Positions 6,112-12,608 of a DNA stretch of 12,608 bases are shown piece after piece; the first letter of the stretch is position 1, and every line of letters starts with the position of its first letter. The notes under the pieces were generated by a model. That model made no database searches, was not told the origin of the DNA, and saw nothing but the letters and a program-made list of their open reading frames with translations. Origin of the DNA: Acetobacteraceae bacterium (GTDB lineage: Bacteria; Pseudomonadota; Alphaproteobacteria; Acetobacterales; Acetobacteraceae); contig CANFIE010000069.1 in assembly GCA_947446625.1 (NCBI GenBank), positions 1-12,608 of the forward strand, given 5' to 3'. A program made the position numbers and the translations under genes.

Positions 6112-7119
6112 ATGAACAAGGTTGCTGCCCTCGCCGAACCGAAGCCCACTTCGGCGATTTCTGCCCCCGACACCACCGTGGACGCACGCGCCGTCTTCGG
6201 GCTGGATGTTGACATGAAGGTGCCCGCCTTCTCCCTCCGCACCGAGCACGTGCCGGAGTTGGACCCCACCTACCTGTTCGACAAGGAAACCACCCTGGCC
6301 ATCCTGGCCGGTTTCTCGAACAACCGCCGGGTGATGATCCAGGGCTATCACGGCACCGGTAAGTCCACGCACATCGAGCAGGTGGCGGCGCGGCTGAACT
6401 GGCCCTGTATCCGGGTGAACCTGGACAGCCACATCAGCCGTATCGACCTGATCGGCAAGGACGCCATTGTCCTGAAGGACGGCAAGCAGATCACGGAATT
6501 CCGTGAAGGCATTCTGCCCTGGGCCCTGCAGCACCCCTGCGCCCTGGTGTTCGACGAATACGACGCCGGCCGCCCGGACGTGATGTTCGTGATCCAGCGC
6601 GTGCTGGAAGTTGAAGGCAAGCTGACCCTGCTCGACCAGAACAAGGTCATTCGCCCCAATCCGCATTTCCGCCTGTTCGCCACCGCCAACACGGTGGGCC
6701 TGGGCGACACCACCGGCCTGTACCACGGCACCCAGCAGATCAATCAGGGTCAGATGGACCGCTGGAACATCGTGGCCACGCTGAACTACCTGCCGCATGC
6801 GCATGAAACCGGCATTGTGCTGGCCAAGCTGGGCCAGACCGGTGACGCCAAGGCGAAGAAGATGGTGGAGAGCATGGTGGCCCTGGCCGACCTGACCCGC
6901 GCCGGCTTCATCGCTGGTGACATCAGCACCGTCATGTCGCCGCGTACCGTCATCACCTGGGCCGAGAACAGCCGGATTTTCGGTGATGTCGGCTTCGCCT
7001 TCCGGCTGACCTTCCTCAACAAGTGCGATGAGGCGGAACGCAGCACGGTGGCGGAATACTACCAGCGCTGCTTCAACGAGGACCTGCCGACCGGCACCAC
7101 GCTGAAGAAGGCGGGCTGA
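6112..7119 (+). CDS. cobS: Cobaltochelatase subunit CobS (AAA+ ATPase)
   Basis: CobS is the ATPase of aerobic cobaltochelatase CobNST, which inserts Co2+ into hydrogenobyrinic acid a,c-diamide in vitamin B12 synthesis. The 335-aa product has near-canonical length. An N-terminal segment reads VFGLDVDMKVPAFS and VPELDPTYLFDKETTLAIL. The Walker A motif GYHGTGKST lies at 78-86, Walker B LVFDEYD at 145-151, the sensor-1 region LFATANT follows at about 188-194, and TGLYHGTQQINQGQMDRW is a hallmark of CobS. All key ATPase residues are present. The ATG at 6112 was chosen because GAGCGG (6100-6105) lies 6 nt upstream; an ATG at 6106 is the alternative and would add only two residues. It is followed by cobT after 67 nt containing a strong palindrome. 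cobN is not in the window. Confidence 0.97.
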   Translation: MNKVAALAEPKPTSAISAPDTTVDARAVFGLDVDMKVPAFSLRTEHVPELDPTYLFDKETTLAILAGFSNNRRVMIQGYHGTGKSTHIEQVAARLNWPCIRVNLDSHISRIDLIGKDAIVLKDGKQITEFREGILPWALQHPCALVFDEYDAGRPDVMFVIQRVLEVEGKLTLLDQNKVIRPNPHFRLFATANTVGLGDTTGLYHGTQQINQGQMDRWNIVATLNYLPHAHETGIVLAKLGQTGDAKAKKMVESMVALADLTRAGFIAGDISTVMSPRTVITWAENSRIFGDVGFAFRLTFLNKCDEAERSTVAEYYQRCFNEDLPTGTTLKKAG

Positions 7120-7130
7120 AACTGAATCCC

Positions 7131-7155
7131 CCTCCCCCGCCTTGTGCGGGGGAGG
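7131..7155 (+). repeat. Perfect 10-bp palindrome between cobS and cobT
   Basis: CCTCCCCCGC (7131-7140) and GCGGGGGAGG (7146-7155) are exact inverse complements around the loop CTTGT. The stem is entirely GC except one pair, so it should be very stable in RNA. It starts 12 nt after the cobS stop and ends 31 nt before the cobT ATG; no T-run follows, so full termination is unlikely. C-rich/G-rich palindromes of this type recur between genes in many GC-rich alphaproteobacteria, so it may be a REP-like dispersed repeat. Its likely effect, protecting cobS mRNA or damping cobT expression, is inference. Confidence 0.85.
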
Positions 7156-7186
7156 CCAAGGATGGGGCCGCGGCCCGGAGCACCCG

Positions 7187-9055
7187 ATGACAAAGCAAGA
7201 CCTGACCCGTCAGGAAGAGTTCAAGCGCGCCACCGCTGGCGCCCTGCGTGCCGTTGCGCATGCCAATGCCGAGGTGCAGGTGGCGTTCCAGCCCGGCCCG
7301 GGCGGGGTTTCCGGCAAACGCGTGCGGCTGCCACTGCCCACCCGCACCCTGCCGCCGGCCGAAATGGCCAAGCTGCGCGGTGCCGCCGACGCTGCCGCGC
7401 TGAAGCTGCGCCACCATAACGAGACGGTGCACGCCAGCCGCATGCCGCAGCGGCGCGAGGCGAAGGAAGTGTTCGACGCGCTGGAAGATGTGCGCGTGGA
7501 GACCGTGGGCAGCAAGTTCATGGCCGGGGTGGCGCACAACCTGCACGCCCGCCTGGCCGATGCCTGCGAGCAGGAAGGCTATGACCGGATGACGCGGAAG
7601 GACCAGCTGCCGCTGCCCGCCGCGCTGTCTCTGCTGGCGCGGGAACGCATCACCGGCCGCCCGGCGCCGGAAGCCGCCCGCCGCGTGCTGGATTTGTGGC
7701 GCGATACGCTGGACGAAAAGGCGCAGGACGCGCTGGCGGAAATGTCCACCGCCACCGACGACCAGGAAGCCTTCGGCAAGGCCGCGCGCAAATTCCTGGC
7801 CGCGCTGGATCTCGCCGAAGCCGAGGTGGAAACCGAGGCGGAGCAGGAGGAAGAGGGCGAGGAGGGCGACCAGTCCACCACGCAGCAGGACCAGTCCGGC
7901 GAGGGTGAATCTCAGGCCAGCGAACAGGAAGCCATGCTGGGCGCCCAGCCCGAGACGATGCAGGGCGAGGCGGCTGAGGACGAAGCGCAGGAATCCGACG
8001 AGGAAGGCGCCGCCGCCGAAGGCGACGACAAGCCCGGCGGGCCGCAGCAGCGCAAGGAAGTTGTCCACACCGACGACACCAGCCGCTACCACGCCTACAC
8101 CACCACGCATGACGAGGTGATTGAGGCCGACGACCTCTGCGACCCGGATGAACTGATCCGCCTGCGCCAGCAGTTGGATCAACAGCTTTCGCACTTGCAG
8201 GGCGTGGTTTCCAAGCTGGCCAACCGCCTGCAGCGCCGCCTGTTGGCGCAGCAGCAGCGCGCCTGGGAATTCGACATCGAGGAAGGCATCCTCGACGCCG
8301 CCCGGCTGTCGCGCATCATCACCAACCCCATGCTGGCGCTGACCTATAAGCGCGAGCGTGAGGCCGACTTCCGCGACACGGTGGTGAGCCTGCTGATCGA
8401 CAATTCCGGCTCCATGCGCGGCCGGCCGATCACCGTGGCGGCGATGTGCAGCGATATCCTCGCCCGCACGCTGGAGCGTTGCGCGGTGAAGACCGAGATC
8501 CTCGGCTTCACCACCCGCGCCTGGAAGGGCGGCCAAAGCCGCGAGAAGTGGGTGCAGGATGGCAAGCCGCGCAATCCCGGCCGCCTGAACGACCTGCGCC
8601 ATGTGGTGTACAAGGCCGCCGACGCCCCCTGGCGCCGCGCCCGCAAAAACCTCGGCCTGATGCTCCGCGAGGGGCTGCTGAAGGAAAACATCGACGGCGA
8701 GGCCCTGGAATGGGCCTACAAGCGCCTGCGCACCCGCCCCGAACATCGCCGCATCCTGATGGTGATCTCGGACGGCGCGCCGGTGGATGACAGCACGCTG
8801 AGCGTCAACCCGGGCAACTACCTGGAACGCCATCTGCGCAAGGTCATCGCCGATATCGAAGGCCGTGGTGATGTCGAGCTCATCGCCATTGGCATTGGCC
8901 ACGACGTAACGCGCTACTACCGCCGCGCCGTGACCATTGTGGATGCCGAGGAGTTGGGCGGCACCATGATGAAGAAGCTGGCGGAACTGTTCGACGAGGA
9001 CGCCGCCGAGGCCTGGCAGCGCAACGCCGCGCTCGCTGCCACCGCCATCGGCTAA
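7187..9055 (+). CDS. cobT: Cobaltochelatase subunit CobT (VWA/MIDAS domain)
   Basis: CobT is the non-ATPase partner of CobS in the CobNST cobalt chelatase (not the nucleotide-loop CobT of other bacteria). The 622-aa product matches the family's length. The N-terminal region runs TRQEEFKRATAGALRAVAHA and includes ALEDVRVETVGSKFMAGV. An extremely acidic Glu/Gln/Asp-rich linker covers about 206-285. The C-terminal von Willebrand A domain carries the MIDAS motif DNSGS at 405-409 (VVSLLIDNSGSMRGRP) and the later ISDGAP with Asp529. These residues coordinate the Mg2+ through which CobT docks to its partners. The ATG at 7187 has CGGAG (7176-7180) six nt upstream; an earlier TTG at 7142 would lie inside the palindrome loop and encode a Gly-rich extension unlike the family. 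It is probably co-transcribed with cobS. Confidence 0.97.
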   Translation: MTKQDLTRQEEFKRATAGALRAVAHANAEVQVAFQPGPGGVSGKRVRLPLPTRTLPPAEMAKLRGAADAAALKLRHHNETVHASRMPQRREAKEVFDALEDVRVETVGSKFMAGVAHNLHARLADACEQEGYDRMTRKDQLPLPAALSLLARERITGRPAPEAARRVLDLWRDTLDEKAQDALAEMSTATDDQEAFGKAARKFLAALDLAEAEVETEAEQEEEGEEGDQSTTQQDQSGEGESQASEQEAMLGAQPETMQGEAAEDEAQESDEEGAAAEGDDKPGGPQQRKEVVHTDDTSRYHAYTTTHDEVIEADDLCDPDELIRLRQQLDQQLSHLQGVVSKLANRLQRRLLAQQQRAWEFDIEEGILDAARLSRIITNPMLALTYKREREADFRDTVVSLLIDNSGSMRGRPITVAAMCSDILARTLERCAVKTEILGFTTRAWKGGQSREKWVQDGKPRNPGRLNDLRHVVYKAADAPWRRARKNLGLMLREGLLKENIDGEALEWAYKRLRTRPEHRRILMVISDGAPVDDSTLSVNPGNYLERHLRKVIADIEGRGDVELIAIGIGHDVTRYYRRAVTIVDAEELGGTMMKKLAELFDEDAAEAWQRNAALAATAIG

Positions 9056-9061
9056 CCCGCC

Positions 9062-10030
9062 ATGCGCCGCCGGCACCTGCTGCTGGCGGCGCCGGCCCTG
9101 GCCCTGTGCGGCCGGGCCGGTGCCCAAGGGTTGGCGACCCAAGGCTTGGCCGCCCGCGCCTTTGCCCTGCCCGCCTTGCCGTCCGGCCCGCTACAGGCCC
9201 TGGGCGCGCTGGAACTGGACAAGGCCGCGCTAGGGTTGGGCGGGCTTTCCGGCCTGCACATCACCGACGATCTCCACCTGACCGCGATTTCCGATACCGG
9301 CCGCTGGCTGACCGCCCGGCTGGTGCTGGACGCCACCCTGGTGCCGCAGGGGCTGACCAACCTGGCCAGCGGCCCGCTGCGCGACGGCGCCGGCGCGCCC
9401 CTGCCGCGCGGCTATGCCGGAGACGCCGAAGCCCTGGCCCGCATGCCGGATGGCACCTGGCTGGTGGCGTTTGAGCGCTGGCACCGGATTCGCGCCTATC
9501 GCGACATCAACGGCCCCGGCCGCTTCGTGGAAGCCCCGCTGGACCTGGCCGAGGCGCCCGGCAATGGCGGGCTGGAAAGCATGGCCCTGCTACCCGATGG
9601 CCGGCTGCTGCTGATTGCCGAATCCCTGGCGCTGGAACCAGGCAGCCCGGCCAAGCGGGCCTGGCTCGGCCGGCCGGGGCTGGAATGGGTGCGGCTCGGC
9701 TATCAGGCGGAACGCGGCATGCTGCCCTGCGACGCCGTGGCGCTGCCCGAAGGCGGTGCGCTGGTGCTGGAACGCAGCTTTTCCTGGCTGGGTGGCTTTG
9801 GCGGGCGAATCGCCCACCTCACCGCCCAGCAATTGGCCGCCCCGGCCGAGGAAAGCGTGCTGGCCGGCACCGAATGGCTGCGCATGGAATCGCCCCTGCC
9901 CACTGATAATTATGAGGCGCTGGCCCTGTTCAACCATGGCGGCCGCCGGCTGCTGGCGGTGCTGAGTGACGACAACCAGAACGTGCTGCAACGTAGCCTC
10001 CTGCTGCTCTTTGCACTCAGAACGACATAA
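9062..10030 (+). CDS. Exported esterase-like activity of phytase family protein (PF13449 type)
   Basis: The 322-aa product starts with a signal peptide: MRRRHLLLAAPALALCGRAGA, with a twin-arginine-like RRRHLLL start and a likely cut near AGA/Q around residue 21, so a periplasmic protein is expected. The mature part resembles the phytase-like esterase family (DUF/PF13449 beta-propeller). Landmarks are LGGLSGLHITDDLHLTAISDTGRWL (about 59-83), GYAGDAEALARMPDGTWLVAFERWHRI, GNGGLESMALLPDGRLLLIAE and, at the end, NYEALALFNHGGRRLLAVLSDDNQN followed by LQRSLLLLFAL. The spacing of SGL, DAEAL and NYEAL motifs fits blades of a propeller. True enzymatic activity is not established for this family. It begins 6 nt after the cobT stop, so it may ride on the cobST transcript, but no B12-related role is evident. 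The gap lacks a clear ribosome binding site, suggesting coupling to cobT translation. Confidence 0.87.
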   Translation: MRRRHLLLAAPALALCGRAGAQGLATQGLAARAFALPALPSGPLQALGALELDKAALGLGGLSGLHITDDLHLTAISDTGRWLTARLVLDATLVPQGLTNLASGPLRDGAGAPLPRGYAGDAEALARMPDGTWLVAFERWHRIRAYRDINGPGRFVEAPLDLAEAPGNGGLESMALLPDGRLLLIAESLALEPGSPAKRAWLGRPGLEWVRLGYQAERGMLPCDAVALPEGGALVLERSFSWLGGFGGRIAHLTAQQLAAPAEESVLAGTEWLRMESPLPTDNYEALALFNHGGRRLLAVLSDDNQNVLQRSLLLLFALRTT

Positions 10031-10092
10031 CCAGACGAACAACACACCAATAAGTTGTATTCCTTCGGGATGATTGCGCGTATCAAGGGTGC

Positions 10093-10548
10093 ATGATCAG
10101 CAGCCCAGGCTTCACCCCGTTCAGTGGCGTCCCCGGCCCAGGCCGGCTGGCGCTGCAATGCCATTTGCCCGGCACCCCGCCTCGGCAGCTCGCTGCCAGT
10201 GGCCGTGCCGCCATGGGCGAGCTACGCGCCCAGTTGCTGGCGCGGGAAGCAGCCCCGGCCCCCGGCCTGCTGGCCCGGCTGCGCCGCCCGGCCCGGCAGC
10301 AATGGGCCGAACTCACCCACTATGTCGCCGGCATGCGCGACGGCGCTACGGAGACACGCTTCGTCGTCTCCCTTGCGCTGGACAATGCCGAGGGCGGCAC
10401 AGCCCGGCTTTCCTGGTCGCGCCAGGGGCGGGAGGAAATGCTGCGCTGGAGCGTGCGAGGCGGTCCGGGTGACGAGGACGGCGCCTGCCTTGGCCCAGCC
10501 GCCGTGGCCGCGGCACTGGAACGCCCGGATTCCGCCACGGCGCGTTGA
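10093..10548 (+). CDS. Hypothetical protein, 151 aa, family not recognised
   Basis: I do not recognise this protein. It begins MISSPGFTPFSGVPGPGRLALQ and has a Pro/Ala/Arg-rich first half including ARLRRPARQQWAELTHYVAGM. A more structured second half reads TETRFVVSLALDNAEGG, then ARLSWSRQGREEMLRWSVRGG, which looks like alternating beta strands. The C-terminus has a short helix LGPAAVAAALERPDS. There is no signal peptide or membrane segment. Support for it being real is the ATG start, a weak AAGGG at 10085-10089 only 3 nt upstream, coding-like third-position GC, and the fit between its stop and the next gene. The 62-bp gap before it is distinctly AT-rich relative to the window, and TATCAA at 10081-10086 could be a -10 element of a promoter placed just before the ATG. 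A spurious ORF in GC-rich DNA cannot be excluded. Confidence 0.6.
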   Translation: MISSPGFTPFSGVPGPGRLALQCHLPGTPPRQLAASGRAAMGELRAQLLAREAAPAPGLLARLRRPARQQWAELTHYVAGMRDGATETRFVVSLALDNAEGGTARLSWSRQGREEMLRWSVRGGPGDEDGACLGPAAVAAALERPDSATAR

Positions 10549-10595
10549 CTTCCACAGCCCGGCCTCGCCACCATTGGTCGCCGATACGGCCAAGG

Positions 10596-12149
10596 ATGGG
10601 GAAAGCATTGTCCAATAGCGCGCGCGTGCCGGTGATAGTCGGCGTTGGTCAGGTTACCGAAACCACCCTGCCGCCCGAAGCCGCGCTGTCTCCCAAGGGG
10701 CTGATGCTGGCCGCCGCCCACGCCGCCGCTGCTGATTGCGGTGCCGGAGAAGCACTGCTGCGGTCGCTGGATTCGCTGGTGGTCATCCGGCTGTTCTCCG
10801 ACACGGTGCCCAGCCTGCGGTCGCCCTTCGGCACCATGCAGAACCCGCCCTGGTCGGTGGCCCAGGCGCTGGGCGCCACCCCGCGGGAGCTGATCTACCC
10901 ACCCCAGGGCGGCGACACGCCCCAGACCATGCTGACCCGCGCCTGCGCCCAAATCGCCGCCGGGGAAAGCGAAGTCGCAATGTTGCTGGGCGCCGAGGCG
11001 CTGCGCACCGAATTGGCCGCCCGCCGCGCCGGCCTGGCCCTGGACTGGAGCGACCCCGCCCCCTGCCCAGCCGAGGAATTGGGCGGTGCGGTACGCCTGT
11101 TCACCTCGGCAGAGGAAGCCCATGGCGCCCGTTCCGCCATTGCCATGTATGCGCTGTTCGAGCAGACGCTGCGCGGCGCCCGGGGCGAAACCCCGGCGCA
11201 GCGGCGCCAGGGGTTGGGCGCGCTGTTTGCCGGGCTGGCCCGGGTGGCGGCGGCCAACCCCCTGGCCACCCGCCGCCAGGGCTACAGCGCCGAGGCCATT
11301 GCCAGCGTAACCCCGGCCAACCCGGTGGTGGGCTTTCCCTATACCAAGCTGATGACCGCCAACATGTATGTGGATCAGGCGGCGGCGATCCTGGTCTGCT
11401 CCCAGGCCAAGGCCGACGCCTTGGGCGTGCCCGCCAGCAAGCGGGTGTACCTGCACAGCAGCGCGGCAGCGCATGACCAATGGTTCGTGACCGAGCGTGC
11501 CGAGTTGCACCGCTCCCCGGCCATTCGCGGCGTGGTGCGGCAAACCCTGGCGGCGGCCGGGGCCACGCTGGCGGAAGTGGCGGCGTTTGACCTCTACAGC
11601 TGCTTTCCCTCGGCGGTGCAGGTGGCCTGCGACGAGATCGGCCTGGCACCGGATGACCCGCGCGGCCTGAGCGTGACCGGCGGGCTGTCCTTCTTCGGCG
11701 GGCCGGGCAACAACTACGTCACCCACGCCATTGCCGAGATGGTGCAGCGGCTACGCGCCCTGCCCGGCCGCTTCGGGCTGGTTACCGCCAATGGCGGGCT
11801 GCTGACCAAGCACGCCGCGGGGCTGTACAGCACCACGCCGCCCCGTCCCGGCCTGCCGCAACCCGACAGCGCCGCCATTCAGCGCGAGATTGATGCCCTG
11901 CCCCTGGCGCCGCTGGCCGCCAGCCCGCAAGGCGCCGCGCGGGTGGAGAGCTACACCGTGGTGAATGGCCGCCAGGGGCCGGAACGCGGCATCATCCTGG
12001 GCCGGCTGGACGCCACTGGGCAGCGCTTCATCGCCAATACCCCGGCCGACGCCACCACCCTGGCCCGGCTGGAAGCCGAGGACATGCTGGGCCGCCCTGG
12101 CCAGGTGCAACAGGCCGAAGGGCGCAACATCTTCACCCCTGGGGTTTAG
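10596..12149 (+). CDS. Thiolase-like protein (acetyl-CoA acetyltransferase family, TLP1 type with extra C-terminal domain)
   Basis: The 517-aa product belongs to the thiolase superfamily: VPVIVGVGQVTE at the start, then ESEVAMLLGAEAL (about 124-136), FDLYSCFPSAVQVACDEIG, GGLSFFGGPGNNYVTHAIAEM and TANGGLLTKHAAGLYST. A C-terminal domain (about 447-517; ESYTVVNGRQGPERGIILGRL, RFIANTPAD, GRPGQV, GRNIF) matches the additional domain of mycobacterial thiolase-like protein type 1. Where true thiolases have their nucleophilic Cys the sequence reads GGDTPQTM (105-112), and the second Cys-Gly region reads TANGG. Classical thiolysis is therefore doubtful; CoA-ester binding or another acyl-CoA reaction is more likely. 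Start choice: ATG 10596 lacks a spaced Shine-Dalgarno; TTG 10608, preceded by GGGGA, is a good alternative (four residues shorter); TTG 10545 would overlap the upstream stop. Confidence 0.9.
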   Translation: MGKALSNSARVPVIVGVGQVTETTLPPEAALSPKGLMLAAAHAAAADCGAGEALLRSLDSLVVIRLFSDTVPSLRSPFGTMQNPPWSVAQALGATPRELIYPPQGGDTPQTMLTRACAQIAAGESEVAMLLGAEALRTELAARRAGLALDWSDPAPCPAEELGGAVRLFTSAEEAHGARSAIAMYALFEQTLRGARGETPAQRRQGLGALFAGLARVAAANPLATRRQGYSAEAIASVTPANPVVGFPYTKLMTANMYVDQAAAILVCSQAKADALGVPASKRVYLHSSAAAHDQWFVTERAELHRSPAIRGVVRQTLAAAGATLAEVAAFDLYSCFPSAVQVACDEIGLAPDDPRGLSVTGGLSFFGGPGNNYVTHAIAEMVQRLRALPGRFGLVTANGGLLTKHAAGLYSTTPPRPGLPQPDSAAIQREIDALPLAPLAASPQGAARVESYTVVNGRQGPERGIILGRLDATGQRFIANTPADATTLARLEAEDMLGRPGQVQQAEGRNIFTPGV

Positions 12150-12196
12150 AGCAATATCCGTTCTGATGGAATCATCAGAACGGAATTCTTTCTCTA
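12147..12196 (+). terminator. Hairpin element 1 / likely terminator after the thiolase-like gene
   Basis: TCCGTTCTGATG (12157-12168) and CATCAGAACGGA (12173-12184) form a perfect 12-bp stem with loop GAAT, followed by a T-rich stretch ATTCTTTCTCT on the plus strand, suitable for intrinsic termination of the thiolase-like gene. TAGAG (12147-12151) and CTCTA (12192-12196) form an outer inverted pair; the first TAG is the gene's own stop codon. Composition is much less GC-rich than the surroundings. The layout recalls TAGAGC-headed palindromic intergenic repeats in alphaproteobacteria, so it may be a dispersed repeat as well as a terminator. Confidence 0.75.
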
Positions 12197-12210
12197 GTTT
12201 CAAATAGTTA

Positions 12211-12250
12211 TAGAGTACGAAATGCGCCCGTCAGGGCGCATAGTGCTCTA
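12211..12250 (-). terminator. Hairpin element 2 / likely terminator of the minus-strand gene
   Basis: ATGCGCCC (12222-12229) and GGGCGCAT (12234-12241) are exact inverse complements around GTCA. Outside them TAGAGTAC (12211-12218) pairs with GTGCTCTA (12243-12250) with one wobble position, so the whole 40 bp can fold into one long hairpin with a small internal bulge. Read on the minus strand, the inner stem is followed by TTTCGT. The CTA at 12248-12250 is the TAG stop of the convergent gene, so the hairpin begins at that stop codon. Confidence 0.7.
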
Positions 12251-12608
12251 GCCAGCCAGCGCCGCCATGCGCTCCATCACCTCGGCATATTCGGCCTGGA
12301 AGCGGTACATAACCTCCCGCACCGAGGTTTCCTCGCGCATCTCCCCCACCACCTGGCCGGCGGGATAGGAGTAAAAATCCTGCCGCTGCGCCCGGTCGAT
12401 CCGTGCCTTGGCCTCGCGGTACACCATGTTCTGCAGGGGCGGCGGCAGGCAGTCGGGCGCGCCGGGCTGTTGCCAGGCCTCGGTCCATTGGCTGCGCACC
12501 AGCCGCACCGGCTTGCCGGTCATCGATTTGCTCTGGATCGCATCCTCGGCCCGAGCGGCGAACAGCGCCTGCTTTTCATAGGGCGCCAGCTCGCTTTCCC
12601 GCGTGCCC
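12248..12608 (-). CDS. Nitronate monooxygenase-type flavoprotein, C-terminal part (5' end outside window)
   Basis: The minus-strand frame is open to the window edge, giving 119 visible residues; the ATG at 12523 is internal. The fragment begins GTRESELAPYEKQALFAARAEDAI, then SMTGKPVRLVRSQWTEAWQQ, and ends with a helical tail EVMYRFQAEYAEVMERMAALAG. This resembles the C-terminal portion of 2-nitropropane dioxygenase/nitronate monooxygenase TIM-barrel proteins, where a GT(R) FMN-phosphate loop is followed by a helix and a segment of the type GRPAR-R-N/S-x-x-T. Such enzymes use FMN to oxidise nitronates; some relatives are FabK-type enoyl reductases. The catalytic His region is outside the window, so subclass cannot be fixed. 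It is convergent with the thiolase-like gene, and its stop is part of hairpin element 2. Confidence 0.78.
   Translation of the reverse strand, partial: GTRESELAPYEKQALFAARAEDAIQSKSMTGKPVRLVRSQWTEAWQQPGAPDCLPPPLQNMVYREAKARIDRAQRQDFYSYPAGQVVGEMREETSVREVMYRFQAEYAEVMERMAALAG

Noticed and set aside
7073..9142. Very long open frame on the minus strand (689 codons) opposite cobT
   Set aside because: It is antisense to a clear CobT. The His/Gln/Gly/Leu-rich translation is typical of the reverse frame of GC-rich coding DNA and has no recognisable domain.
10588..10601. GGCCAAGGATGGGG identical to 7154-7167
   Set aside because: A 14-base match is not improbable in a GC-biased 12.6-kb window, and the flanking sequences, including the cobST palindrome, are not shared.
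10320..11726. Long minus-strand open frame opposite the thiolase-like gene
   Set aside because: Low-complexity Gly/Gln/Ala/His translation without motifs, fully explained as the shadow of the plus-strand gene.
1..12608. CRISPR arrays, tRNA/rRNA genes, insertion sequences, prophage or defence systems
   Set aside because: No direct-repeat/spacer pattern, no cloverleaf or rRNA-like segment, and no transposase, integrase or nuclease motifs in any real gene; coding density is filled by housekeeping genes.

Overview
The window is GC-rich DNA of an aerobic alphaproteobacterium. The aerobic cobaltochelatase pair cobS-cobT next to a J-domain gene and bolA, and the order PPIase-argJ-GNAT/Nudix, both fit that class. 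The overall feel of the sequence suggests Rhodospirillales/Acetobacteraceae (Roseomonas-like), but this is inferred from remembered family resemblance, not from a search. I identify fourteen protein-coding genes, two of them cut by the window edges, and no rRNA, tRNA, CRISPR array or insertion sequence.

Region 1 (1-5056, + strand): the 3' part of an exported parvulin-type peptidylprolyl isomerase; argJ (arginine biosynthesis); a GNAT-Nudix fusion protein; a stand-alone MoCF/CinA-N-type protein; a DUF2889 protein; and a FolB-type dihydroneopterin aldolase. Spacings are short (8 and 13 nt after argJ and after the fusion gene; ATGA overlap between DUF2889 and folB), so at least two co-transcribed blocks are likely. 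A three-copy 14-bp tandem repeat lies between the PPIase gene and argJ.

Region 2 (5053-9055): bolA (- strand) meets folB tail to tail with overlapping stop codons. It is divergent from a J-domain gene, which is followed by cobS and cobT. CobS (AAA+ ATPase) and CobT (acidic linker plus VWA/MIDAS domain) form the chaperone-like motor that works with CobN to insert cobalt into hydrogenobyrinic acid a,c-diamide. A strong palindrome sits between cobS and cobT, and two mutually exclusive small hairpins precede cobS.

Region 3 (9062-12608): a Tat/Sec-exported phytase-like esterase-family protein directly after cobT; an unrecognised 151-aa protein; a thiolase-like protein (TLP1 type, apparently lacking the nucleophilic Cys); and, convergent with it, the C-terminal part of a nitronate monooxygenase-type flavoprotein. 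The 104 bp covering this convergent junction consist almost entirely of two hairpin elements, each bounded by TAGAG...CTCTA. The outer TAG of each element is the stop codon of the neighbouring gene.

Most of the window is ordinary housekeeping sequence, and I see no convincing new multi-gene system. The best leads are the paired terminal hairpin elements, the palindrome inside cobST, the DUF2889-folB coupling, the Cys-less thiolase-like protein and the unknown 151-aa ORF.
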